A stretch of DNA of 64,000 bases from G963422445 sp963422445 (GTDB lineage: Bacteria > Pseudomonadota > Alphaproteobacteria > Thalassobaculales > Thalassobaculaceae). The position numbers were made by a program, and so were the translations under genes. Where the stretch lies: positions 496,001 to 560,000 of the forward strand of contig OY729512.2 in NCBI GenBank assembly GCA_963422445.2, in the 5' to 3' direction. This document shows, one piece after another, positions 19,725 to 27,934 of this stretch (its first letter is position 1; each line of letters starts with the position of its first letter). The notes beneath the pieces were generated by a model that was not told the DNA's origin, did not search any database, and worked only from the letters and a program-made list of their open reading frames with translations.

Positions 19725-20439
19725 ATGACCGCTTTGCCCGCCACCGACGCGCGCCCGGAGCAAATCGCCCGAGCGATTTTTCCGCCGCGGCCGACCGTCG
19801 ACACCACGCTTGAGGCCGCGCGGTCCGCCCGGAACAAGGGCTGGAAGGGAAACCCTCTGATTCCGTCATGGGTGCAGCCGGAGAAAGTGGATCTTGATCG
19901 TTTCTTTACTCGACCCGCGGTTGCGCAAGAGTGCCACCTGGCACTCTTGGACGCGATAGCATCCGACCATGCTGATGCGGCCCGATACAAGTTCGTCGAT
20001 CCCGCCGCGGGAGACGGCGTGTTCTACGATCTCCTGCCTGTAGATCGTCGCATCGGAATCGAGATCGTGCCGGGCAGAGTGGATCTTAAGGCGCGGGATT
20101 ATCTCGGCTGGAACCCTCGCGCAAATGGCCATCGCTACGCCGTAATCGGCAATCCGCCATTTGGCTATCGAGCATGGCTTGCGCTCGCGTTTGTTAATCA
20201 CTCAGCAACCTTCGCCGATTACATTGGCCTGATCCTGCCGATGGCTTTTCAAAGTGACGGCAAGGGGAGGCCGAAGTTCCGTGTCGAGGGCGCGCAGCTG
20301 ATCCAGTCCGCGCCGCTGCCGCAGGATTCGTTTTTGCTGCCGTCTGGTCGTCCTGCGGCGATCAATGCCCTCTGGCAAGTCTGGCGACGCGGGGTGAACA
20401 ATCGCGCGACTGCGCCGTCCCCGAGAGAACTGGCGGGAA
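19725..20439 (+). CDS. Passenger DNA N6-methyltransferase (C-terminally disrupted)
   Basis: Starts 12 bp after the transposase stop with GGGAGGG as ribosome site. Motif I is FVDPAAGDGVFYDLLP (about residues 86-101) and the catalytic motif IV is NPPFGY (about residue 143), with IEIVPGRVDLKARDYL between them. This is the layout of adenine-specific type II methyltransferases. The frame stays open to 20495, but after WQVWRRGVNNRA the sequence no longer looks like the family and the next recognisable protein is in a different frame, so a deletion probably removed the natural 3' end. Expected role: modification partner of the adjoining nuclease. Whether the truncated enzyme works is unclear. Confidence 0.78.
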
Positions 20440-20773
20440 ACGCAACCGGCAAAGTCCGTGGGACATCCGCATTGAGGGAAAGACGTTCGAGCTGAAAACT
20501 GCGACTGAAGACGTTAGCGGGTCGTTCCAGTTCAACCACATCCGCTATCACCGCCACTATGAAGCACTGCTGTGCATCGGGATCGCGCCAAGCAACATCC
20601 TGATAGGCGCATGGACGAAGGCCGCAGTGGCCACAGGAAAGGCAGGGATACTCGTGAGCATGGAGAAGGGCGGAGCAGTGTCGCACAAGCTGACGAAGAG
20701 GTTTTCCGAGTTGGGACCTGTCGAGGGATTCGAGGACGCCATTCTCGACCTGCTTGCCGATCTTGGCGCGTAG
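20440..20773 (+). pseudogene. Passenger restriction-endonuclease-like fragment
   Basis: In the frame ending at TAG 20771-20773 the sequence reads SPWDIRIEGKTFELKTATED, then SGSFQFNHIRYHRHYEALLC and GAWTKAAVATGKAGILVSM. The acidic-residue and ExK pattern (FELKTA) fits a PD-(D/E)XK nuclease core, and similar reading frames follow methyltransferases in related elements as I recall them. The N-terminal part and a start codon are missing, consistent with a deletion joining it to the methyltransferase. The nuclease assignment is inference from the motif. Confidence 0.6.
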
Positions 20774-20798
20774 TCAAGTATATAATCACCAAACAAAA

Positions 20799-21022
20799 GG
20801 CTCAATTCGCAATTCGTAGGCATAACTCGATCAAGTTTGTAGCCAAACCACGCTCCATGGCGTGGAGGATGGGTAAGTTTCATGGCTTGAGCCGCCCGAG
20901 GTGGCTGTCGAGACCGCTGATGGCCATTTCGATCAACCCTTGCAGGGGGCTCGCTTTTCTGGCGTCCGACGTTGATGACCGTAGCCTCCATCAAGGCATG
21001 CCTACGAATCACGAATTGAGCC
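20799..21022. mobile_element. 224-bp non-autonomous element (MITE type B), copy 2
   Basis: Same element as at 11706-11926: ends beginning GGCTCAATTCG, about 25 bp with two mismatches between left and right. The 8-bp direct repeats AAACAAAA lie at 20791-20798 and 21023-21030. The left repeat is shared with the IS1595 element, so the two elements stand head to tail at the same 8-bp target. No coding capacity. Confidence 0.92.
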
Positions 21023-21390
21023 AAACAAAATAGCATGTTGCCCGTGCTGTTCTGCCATCACCGTTAATGAATAGTGGATCCAGTTCAAGCGCCAAAGCAC
21101 AATAGCAGCAAGAGTGACCTCGTTTTGGCTATCCCATGAACGGTTTACCATGTTGACAAAGTCATCCATCAATGTTTCCACACGATAGTGGTCTGGTAGA
21201 TTGTATTCGCCGACCGTTACGGCGCGTGGACGATACTCTCCCGCATAGGGATGCAAGCAGGCGATAGCGTGATAGTTGATCGCCTGGATCACCGTTTGGG
21301 ATAGAAATGATCTGTTGACTGCGAACGCAGCCTCTACGGCAGACTGAGAAAGTTATAGTGTCGCTTACCATTCGCGACTTCCATGGCATG
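21023..21390 (-). pseudogene. fic gene, 5' fragment (Fic/AMPylator family)
   Basis: The minus strand reads AFAVNRSFLSQT, IQAINYHAIACLHPYAGEYR, VGEYNLPDHYRVETLMDDFV and LAAIVLWRLNWIH, the N-terminal helices of a Fic-domain protein. The catalytic HPFxxGNGR motif is hit by a one-base deletion; in the shifted frame it continues as FINGDGRTAR, with Asp where Asn is usual. The gene is then cut by the element pair at AAACAAAA and continues at 18709. Fic proteins transfer AMP or other phosphate groups to target proteins. This copy is dead by frameshift as well as by insertion. The start is probably near 21386. Confidence 0.82.
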
Positions 21391-21399
21391 ATATGAGGG

Positions 21400-21789
21400 A
21401 TTATTCTCGTCCCCTCCAGTCAACTCATGTAGGACCATGCCTCTGCCGTCACATATCCTGTTTCTTGAGAATCGTCTCGATCTTTTCCTTGGTGATGGTA
21501 TTGTTCATGCTCATCGTTTCCAAGATAAAGGATACCATCTGTTTGTGTTTTTTTCTTGTGTCATTGGCTGCCCAACCGTGGTCTTCAGTGCATCCAGAAC
21601 ATTCATTTCTGTCGATCGAACCGATGCTGGGTCGGATTCTGTCATACCTGAGTCTCCATCAATATCCGGTTGTTTTGAAGTTCCGCAGCTCCGTAACGCC
21701 AAGATAGAAATGTCGCGTTATGTGTTGTGCCCCAACGTTTCCTCAACGCAATGAAGCTTCCGCATTTTTCGACGTAACACACCCTTGAT
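21400..21789. other. Region with no assigned gene
   Basis: About 390 bp of lower GC content than its surroundings. Small open frames exist, such as minus strand 21511-21702 and a 30-codon frame ending near 21437, but no domain is recognisable and no promoter is clear. The different base composition suggests foreign or decayed DNA. Confidence 0.45.
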
Positions 21790-22101
21790 TTATCGCGATT
21801 GCAGATAAACGCCATACAGATAAGCCGCTGCGATCGCAATGCAGGTCACAACCAGAAGAATCACAAGCACAATTCCTGCCGCCTTCACGACTGCCATGAC
21901 CGGGACGCCCGGCCGGCACAACGGAATCAGATTGAACGCGAGGCCGCCGATTACCACGAGCACCGCGCCGATACTGAACAGCGGCAGCGAAAACGGTTGA
22001 AAAATCAACACCAGAGCCAGAATGCAAAGACCGATGATCGAATATTCGATATTCCGGGCTCTGGTTACGCTGAGACCCGTGGGGGCGTTTTGTTGCGTCA
22101 T
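21790..22101 (-). CDS. Small membrane protein of the ABC transporter operon
   Basis: 103 residues with two or three hydrophobic segments: IEYSIIGLCILALVLIF, GAVLVVIGGLAFNLI and VKAAGIVLVILLVVTCIAIA. The start ATG 22101 overlaps the stop of the preceding ATPase gene in an ATGA, a sign of translational coupling. Small integral membrane proteins occur in some alphaproteobacterial ABC operons with two ATPases, such as glycerol uptake operons, but I do not recognise this one as a named family. It probably helps assemble or stabilise the transporter. Confidence 0.75.
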   Translation of the reverse strand: MTQQNAPTGLSVTRARNIEYSIIGLCILALVLIFQPFSLPLFSIGAVLVVIGGLAFNLIPLCRPGVPVMAVVKAAGIVLVILLVVTCIAIAAAYLYGVYLQSR

Positions 22102-23177
22102 GGAGCGAACCTTTGTTCGTCGCGGCCGAACAGATGCAATCTGTCCGCATCGCATGCGACATGCACCCGATCGCCGGGGTGTGGTCGCGCGCCACGGGGG
22201 ATAACCACGCGGATTTCAAGATCGCCCGCAGTCAGGTGAAGAAGGGTTTCCGCGCCCATCGGCTCGACGAGATCGACCACCGCCGCCAGCGCACCCGGCA
22301 CGGCCTCGGATTTCAACATCATGCTGCGCGGGCGGATGCCGAGCGTACAAGACTCACCGGCCTTCAGCGATGTCGGGACTGTGCCGGACGCGGGTGCGAA
22401 ATCCTGATCGTCGATCCGAAATCCGGCCCGGCTCTCCTGCAGGACAGCTGGTAGCAGATTCATCTGCGGCGTGCCGATGAAGCCAGCGACGAAAAGATTG
22501 GCCGGTTCGGCAAACACCTTGTGTGGCGTGTCGCATTGCTCGATCACGCCGTTCCGCATGACGGCAATGCGATCGGCCATGGTCAGAGCTTCAAGCTGAT
22601 CATGCGTGACGATCATCGTCGCCTTGCTGATACTGACCAGAACTTCCTTGATCTGGCTACGCATGGTCTCACGCAGGTGAACGTCAAGCCGGCTGAGCGG
22701 TTCGTCGAACAGAAAGCAGCTCGGATCCCGCACAATCGCCCGCCCGACCGCGGCGCGTTGCTTCTCGCCTTCCGACAGGTGGCCGGGAATCCGGTCCGCA
22801 ACCCGGTCCAGATGCAGTATATCCATGATACGCTTGACACGCCGGTCAATTTCGCAGCGGTCCAGTCGTTCCGCATAGAGTGGATAGGCGATGTTCTCGG
22901 CAACCGATAATGTCGGATACAGGGCGTAGAACTGGAAGACCATGGCGACATCGCGAGCCCGCGCCGCAAGATCGGTTACAATCCGGTCGCCAAGAAACAC
23001 GTCGCCGGAACTGGCGCCTTCAAGACCGGCGATCATGCGCAGCGTCGTTGTCTTGCCGCAGCCGGACGGCCCGAGCAGACAGACCACTTCACCGGCTGCA
23101 ACCGACAGGTCGACGTCATTGACCGCGGTCAACGCACCGAAATGTTTGGTCAGTCGCCGGGTTTCAATGGTCGACAT
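22098..23177 (-). CDS. ABC transporter ATPase subunit (MalK/UgpC type) 1
   Basis: 359-residue sugar-importer-type ATPase with a C-terminal TOBE/MalK-like regulatory domain. Walker A is GPSGCGKTT (about residues 36-44), Q-loop VFQFYALYP, Walker B FLFDEP, and the switch His is present in MIVTHDQLEAL. The signature is unusual, LSEGEKQ rather than LSGGQ. It is the eighth gene of the minus-strand run, between a permease and the small membrane protein. ATG 23177 is used, with an adjacent ATG one codon upstream. Together with the second ATPase (26698-27876) it probably forms a heterodimer. Confidence 0.9.
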   Translation of the reverse strand: MSTIETRRLTKHFGALTAVNDVDLSVAAGEVVCLLGPSGCGKTTTLRMIAGLEGASSGDVFLGDRIVTDLAARARDVAMVFQFYALYPTLSVAENIAYPLYAERLDRCEIDRRVKRIMDILHLDRVADRIPGHLSEGEKQRAAVGRAIVRDPSCFLFDEPLSRLDVHLRETMRSQIKEVLVSISKATMIVTHDQLEALTMADRIAVMRNGVIEQCDTPHKVFAEPANLFVAGFIGTPQMNLLPAVLQESRAGFRIDDQDFAPASGTVPTSLKAGESCTLGIRPRSMMLKSEAVPGALAAVVDLVEPMGAETLLHLTAGDLEIRVVIPRGARPHPGDRVHVACDADRLHLFGRDEQRFAP

Positions 23178-23188
23178 CAACCAGGGCC

Positions 23189-24064
23189 CTAACGTTTGAT
23201 CGTTCCGAATGTAACCCCACGCAGCAACTGGTTCTGCAGCGCGAATGTCACAATGATGACCGGTATGAGAAACAGCGTCTCGATCGCCGCGAGCAATCCC
23301 CAGCGCACCCCGATATCGCCGCCGATGGTCTGGGCCATGGCGACTGGAACGGTGCGGGTCTCGACCCCGGTGAGCAACAGCGCGAACAGGAATTCGTTCC
23401 AGGTCAGGATCAGGCCGAAGACTGCGGTTGCGGCCAGGCCGGCCTTGACCTGCGGCAGACAGATGCGCAGAAACACCCGCCTCTCCGAGCCGCCGTCGAG
23501 CCGGGCGGCATCTTCGACATCCGGTGACAGTTCATCGAAGAAACTCTTCATCATCCAGATCGCGAATGGCAGGTTGAAAGCCGTGTAAAGCAATATGACG
23601 CCAAGATAGGTTCCCGAGAGGCCGGCAATCCGGAACATCAGGAAGATCGGAATGATGACGATGATCGGCGGCAGCATGCGGGTCGTCAGGATGATGAAAA
23701 GATAGGTGTCGTTGCCCTTCAGCGGAAAGCGGGAAAAGCCGTAGGCGGCCAGCGTGCCGATCGCAAGCGCCAACACCACGCTGGTGCCGGCGATGAATAT
23801 GGAGTTGAAGAAAAACAGGTCGAACCCGGTATCGACGGCTGCCGCCCCCTTGATGTAAGCGCGCGAGAATACCGAGATGAAGTTTTCGAGTGTCGGCGTG
23901 AACAGGAATTTGGGCGGAATTGCAAGCGCGTCGTTATGGGTCTTGAAGGCTGTCAGGATGATCCAGAGCACCGGAAAGAAATAGATCAGCGCGAAAATCC
24001 CAGCGAAAATCGTTCGACCCCATCCGGCCTCCCCGATACCCCGTCGTCTTGCCCCCGGCAACAT
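23189..24064 (-). CDS. ABC transporter permease, MalG-like
   Basis: 291-residue inner-membrane permease with about six hydrophobic segments, starting FAGIFALIYFFPVLWIILTAF. The cytoplasmic EAA loop reads EDAARLDGGSERRVFLRICL and contacts an ATPase subunit. It follows the other permease by 3 bp and precedes the ATPase gene by 11 bp, so it is in the same operon. The fold is of the carbohydrate uptake CUT1 type, though the substrate may not be a sugar. Confidence 0.91.
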   Translation of the reverse strand: MLPGARRRGIGEAGWGRTIFAGIFALIYFFPVLWIILTAFKTHNDALAIPPKFLFTPTLENFISVFSRAYIKGAAAVDTGFDLFFFNSIFIAGTSVVLALAIGTLAAYGFSRFPLKGNDTYLFIILTTRMLPPIIVIIPIFLMFRIAGLSGTYLGVILLYTAFNLPFAIWMMKSFFDELSPDVEDAARLDGGSERRVFLRICLPQVKAGLAATAVFGLILTWNEFLFALLLTGVETRTVPVAMAQTIGGDIGVRWGLLAAIETLFLIPVIIVTFALQNQLLRGVTFGTIKR

Positions 24065-24067
24065 CGC

Positions 24068-25126
24068 TCAGGCCTCCGCGCTGCGTTGCTTCACGAAATA
24101 GAGGTAGAGATTGGTCAGGACAATGACGGTAAACAGCAAAATATAGGCCAAGGCCGAGGACTGGCTGGTCTTGAAGTACTGAAATGCCATTCGATACACG
24201 TAGACCGCAATGGTTTCGGTTGATGTCCCCGGTCCGCCGTCGGTAATCAGGAACACGATATCGAACAGTTTGAACGCCTCGATCGTACGGAACAGCAAGG
24301 CCAGCAGCAGCAGGCCGCGAATATAGGGAAAGGTGATTGTGCGAAAGCGCCGGAACCATGAGGCACGATCGATTGCCGCGGCTTCGTAAAGATACTTCGG
24401 AACGCTCACCAGGCCGGCAAGAACCAGAAGCATCACGAAGGGCGCCCACATCCAGGCATCGGCAAAGACAATCGCCGCGATGGCGCCGGCCGCTCCGTCC
24501 AGCAGGATGAAGGTCTCGCCGGTCACCGCCTTCACCGCCTGGCCGAGCAGGCCGAAGGTCGGCTCATAATAGTAACGGAAGAAGGCGCCGACCGCGACAT
24601 AGCTCAACATCATCGGGGTCAGAACCAGCATCAGCAAAACACGCCGGCCCGGAAATTCCTTCTCGAATAGCAATGCGAGCAGGAAGCCGACCACCAGTTG
24701 CGCCGCCACGGTCAGCACAACCACCAGGGCCGTGGTCTGCAACCGATCCCAGACTGTCGGATCGCTCAGGACTTTCTCGTAGTAGTAGAGGCCGGAAAAT
24801 CGTGGTGGGGCCAGCCTGTTGGCCCGGTAGTGAAAGAAACTAAGGCCAAAGGACCACATCAGTGGAAAAATATTCATCAGGAACAACAGGGCGAGGGCCG
24901 GAGCAACCAGCAATGGTCCGGTATGGCGCCCCCAGGCCCGGGCTACAAGCGCCAGGCAAACCAGCCCGACCATCGTCAGCGCGACCCAGAAGGCGATATC
25001 GATCGGGAAGACCAGCACGCTGCCCGGAACGACGATGACGGCCGCGGCCAATGCCAGACGCCAGTTGTCGAAACCCGGGCGCCAGAAATCGGACGCAGGC
25101 CGCAGCGTGCCGGTCGACTCCGTCAT
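24068..25126 (-). CDS. ABC transporter permease, MalF-like
   Basis: 352-residue permease with about eight hydrophobic segments, including LALAAAVIVVPGSVLVFPIDI and LFLMNIFPLMWSFGLSFF. The EAA loop is EAAAIDRASWFRRFRTITFP. ATG 25126 gives MTESTGTLRPAS; an upstream ATG eight codons earlier is possible. It pairs with the MalG-like permease to form the channel and follows the binding-protein gene. Confidence 0.91.
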   Translation of the reverse strand: MTESTGTLRPASDFWRPGFDNWRLALAAAVIVVPGSVLVFPIDIAFWVALTMVGLVCLALVARAWGRHTGPLLVAPALALLFLMNIFPLMWSFGLSFFHYRANRLAPPRFSGLYYYEKVLSDPTVWDRLQTTALVVVLTVAAQLVVGFLLALLFEKEFPGRRVLLMLVLTPMMLSYVAVGAFFRYYYEPTFGLLGQAVKAVTGETFILLDGAAGAIAAIVFADAWMWAPFVMLLVLAGLVSVPKYLYEAAAIDRASWFRRFRTITFPYIRGLLLLALLFRTIEAFKLFDIVFLITDGGPGTSTETIAVYVYRMAFQYFKTSQSSALAYILLFTVIVLTNLYLYFVKQRSAEA

Positions 25127-25195
25127 CGGGGCTCCATCCTGTTGGTGCACGATGCATCCGGCGGCCGCGAAAGCCGCCGGACGCCGTCTGCGCGG

Positions 25196-26626
25196 TTACT
25201 GAATGCGCCCCGCTTCGACCAAGAGATCCTGCTGGAAATCGGCGATCGCATTGAGAGCTTCTTTCGCTGATTTCTGACCGGTGATGGCCTTGTCGAACTC
25301 TTCCTGCTGTTGCACCAGAAGCTCGAAGAATTCGGGAATGTGCCAGACATCCTTCTGCCAGTCGAGGCTCGGACCTAAGGCATGGTTCCAGGGCCGGTAG
25401 CCGGCATAGTCCGGCGAGTTGATCACGCTCCTGAGGCCGCTCTGACCGCCAAGCTGGGCGAATCGGACCTGAATATCCTCTGACAGCCACCACTTGACGA
25501 AATCCAGGGCTTCCCGGACGACGGTATCGGAATTCCACGTGGTCAGGACAAAGGGCTGTCCGCCGATATTCGACCAGCGGGAAATCGAGCCGTCGTCCAG
25601 TTTCAGTCCGGGCATGCGGGCGAAGGCCGCTTTGTCAGCCACTTTGGATGTCGCTGCCGTGATTGCCGACTCCGCAAAGCCGATCCATTGGATGATCCAG
25701 GCGACCTTCCCTTCGCGGAACAGTTCGTCGACCTTGAAGATGTCCATAGTGCCGGTCTTGACCACCGGCGGCATGTGCCGGAGCAAGGAGAGATAATGCT
25801 CGAAGCCCTTTGCCGAATTGCCGGAATTGACGACGCCGACAGCCTGCGCATCCGGCTCACCCGTCTCGTCCCAGATATTGCCGCCATGTTGCCAGATGAA
25901 TCCGTTGATCTGCATTGACGAGAAGTCGTAGGCCTTGCCCGCCTGATAGGCGATTCCATAGAAATCGTCCGTGACCGGCGAACCGGCAAGTGTGTCGCCG
26001 GCACTGCGGCGGAAGAACTCGCCGAAATCGTCAACCATGCTCCAGTCGGCGCCGTTCATTTCTTCCGGGGTGCAGGGCAACGCATAGTTGTACTTCGCCT
26101 TGAAGGCGGCCTGCTCGTCGGTATCGCAGAACAGATCCTTGCGATAGTAAACCACCAGAACATCGGGCATCTGCGGGAAACCGTAATAGTTCGGCGATTT
26201 ATGCGGATAGGTCGAATAGGCATCGACCAGATTGGGATGCAGATCGGAAAATGCTGCCTTGAGGTCCGGATCGGCGTCGATGAACTGGTTGAGCTTCATG
26301 AAGTAGCCGCCCTCGATGAAGGCGCCGAGCCACTGACTGTCCGAGACCGCCATCTGGTATTTCTCCTCACCCGAGGTGAGGGACGCGGCCAAGCGTTCGT
26401 AATAGTTTGGCCACGGGATGAAATCCGGTTCCAGAACGACATTATTACCGCTTGGCGCGCGATAGAACTTATCGGCGAGGTCTTTCATGATCCGTGTCGG
26501 TGGCCAGTCGGGGACCGCCATACGCAATACGATATCTTCGCTGACCGCGGGCTTCGTTCCCCCTGCCAGCATCAGAAGAGCGGCGCCGACAACAGTACAG
26601 GTCAGTCTGGACGCAATGGGTAACAT
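25196..26626 (-). CDS. ABC transporter periplasmic substrate-binding protein
   Basis: 476 residues. ATG 26626 starts a standard signal peptide (LPIASRLTCTVVGAALLMLAG, cleavage probably after AVS), preceded by AAAGGGAGAG. A TTG start further upstream would spoil the signal. The mature part follows the type I extracellular solute-binding pattern: YYERLAASLTSGEEKYQMAV, FPQMPDVLVVYYRKDLF, NIGGQPFVLTTWNSD. It is larger than a typical sugar-binding protein (about 410). The ligand is unknown; the neighbouring CoA-pathway genes make an organic acid or polyol worth testing. Confidence 0.9.
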   Translation of the reverse strand: MLPIASRLTCTVVGAALLMLAGGTKPAVSEDIVLRMAVPDWPPTRIMKDLADKFYRAPSGNNVVLEPDFIPWPNYYERLAASLTSGEEKYQMAVSDSQWLGAFIEGGYFMKLNQFIDADPDLKAAFSDLHPNLVDAYSTYPHKSPNYYGFPQMPDVLVVYYRKDLFCDTDEQAAFKAKYNYALPCTPEEMNGADWSMVDDFGEFFRRSAGDTLAGSPVTDDFYGIAYQAGKAYDFSSMQINGFIWQHGGNIWDETGEPDAQAVGVVNSGNSAKGFEHYLSLLRHMPPVVKTGTMDIFKVDELFREGKVAWIIQWIGFAESAITAATSKVADKAAFARMPGLKLDDGSISRWSNIGGQPFVLTTWNSDTVVREALDFVKWWLSEDIQVRFAQLGGQSGLRSVINSPDYAGYRPWNHALGPSLDWQKDVWHIPEFFELLVQQQEEFDKAITGQKSAKEALNAIADFQQDLLVEAGRIQ

Positions 26627-26697
26627 GGGTTCTCTCCCTTTCGATTGTGGCCCTGTGACGTCTGCCCCCGGTCCGCCGTTTCTCCCGCGCGGGCCGC

Positions 26698-27876
26698 TCA
26701 ACGGATGGCTGTCCCGGTGTCACGTGCAAAGATATGCGTTTGTTCCAGTGCGATTTCGACGCGCAGGGTCTGACCTGGCGGGTAAGATACTGCGCGGTCT
26801 TCCGACAGCACCATCTTGAGTGTATGCCCGCTAGGCGTCATCAGATCGAGGATTGTTACATCGCCCAGCGGCTCGACGAGATGGACAATGGCTTCGAAGA
26901 TCGGGCCACATGGCGGGTCGCCTGCTGGCGCCAGATCATGCGGGCGAATGCCGAACAACAGACTTTCGGTATCGCCAAAGGCCCGAAGCGCCGTTTGCCA
27001 CGGGCCTTCGCGGATATCGGCAAAAGGTAGCGCGATGGTATCGCTGCGGCAGGAGGCAGGCACCAGGTTGATGGCTGGCGCGCCAACCAGACCGGCAACG
27101 AAATCGTTGTCGGGCCGATCGTAAAGCCGGTCCGGCGATCCGGTCTGGACAACCCTCCCGTTCCGGATCACGGCGATACGCTCGCCCATGGTCAGTGCCT
27201 CAAGCTGGTCAGGCGTCGCATAAATCATCGTCATGCCGAGTTCCCGGTGCAGGCGTTTGAATTCGGCCCGCATGTCATGGCGAAGCTTGGCATCGAGATT
27301 GGTCAGCGGTTCGTCGAGCAGCAGCAGCCGGGGCTGGCGTGTCAGAGCCCGGCCGATCGCGACTCTTTGCTGTTCGCCGCCACTCAGCGTGGCTGGCAGC
27401 CGGTCGAGCGTATGGCTGATCCGCAGCATTTCCGAAACATCTTCAATGCGGCGGTTGCGGGCCTTGCGGTCGATACCGGAGATGTCAAGGCCAAAGGCAA
27501 GATTGCCCCGCACTGTCAAATGTGGATAAAGGGCGAAAGTCTGGAAAATCATTGCCATCGGCCGGCGCTGAACCGGCGCCGCCGTGATGTCCGCGCCCTC
27601 GAACACAATGTGCCCGGCATCGGGCCGTTCGAGGCCGCAAATTGTGCGCAGGGTCGTTGTCTTGCCGGCGGCGGACGGGCCGAGAAGCACAAAGAACTCG
27701 CCCGTGTCGACGGTGAAGGTTATGCCGTCGAGTGCGACCTCGGGTCCAAACCGCTGGACAATTCCTTCGAGCGCCAGTTGTCCCAACCGCGTGTCTCCCT
27801 GCGCCACTAAGGCTTCGATGATAGAATGCTGTGGTGGGACCGGCAAGGATGGGCTGCCGTGGAGAGATGCTGCCAC
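26698..27876 (-). CDS. ABC transporter ATPase subunit 2, switch His replaced
   Basis: 392 residues with Walker A GPSAAGKTT (about residues 66-74), Q-loop FQTFALYPHL, standard signature LSGGEQQR (about 164) and Walker B LLLLDEP. Where the switch histidine is expected the sequence reads YATPDQLEAL, with Pro at about residue 222. A TOBE-like domain follows. This is the reverse of ATPase 1, which has the His but an altered signature, so a heterodimer would hold one complete and one degenerate site. Residues 1-35 are not conserved in the family, and an internal TTG start is possible. It lies between the acyl-CoA dehydrogenase and the binding protein. Confidence 0.9.
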   Translation of the reverse strand: MAASLHGSPSLPVPPQHSIIEALVAQGDTRLGQLALEGIVQRFGPEVALDGITFTVDTGEFFVLLGPSAAGKTTTLRTICGLERPDAGHIVFEGADITAAPVQRRPMAMIFQTFALYPHLTVRGNLAFGLDISGIDRKARNRRIEDVSEMLRISHTLDRLPATLSGGEQQRVAIGRALTRQPRLLLLDEPLTNLDAKLRHDMRAEFKRLHRELGMTMIYATPDQLEALTMGERIAVIRNGRVVQTGSPDRLYDRPDNDFVAGLVGAPAINLVPASCRSDTIALPFADIREGPWQTALRAFGDTESLLFGIRPHDLAPAGDPPCGPIFEAIVHLVEPLGDVTILDLMTPSGHTLKMVLSEDRAVSYPPGQTLRVEIALEQTHIFARDTGTAIR

Positions 27877-27934
27877 AAACCCGATCGCGGGAAAAACAGT
27901 TCCAGTGATGTCCTGCGCCGCAGTATCGACATTG

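Larger units (their letters stand above)
18710..20790. mobile_element. IS1595-family element with passenger genes
   Basis: 2081 bp with 23-bp inverted ends beginning GGTGATTATATACTTG (one mismatch). The 8-bp target duplication AAACAAAA lies at 18702-18709 and 20791-20798, the duplication size known for this family. It encodes an IS1595-type transposase, then a DNA methyltransferase and a nuclease-like fragment on the same strand. The nuclease stop codon at 20771-20773 lies inside the right inverted repeat, so the cargo belongs to the element. Confidence 0.93.

Noticed and set aside
21437..21702. Small antitoxin-like gene upstream of fic
   Set aside because: Short minus-strand frames exist, but I could not see a Fic-antitoxin motif or a continuous frame, so no call was made.
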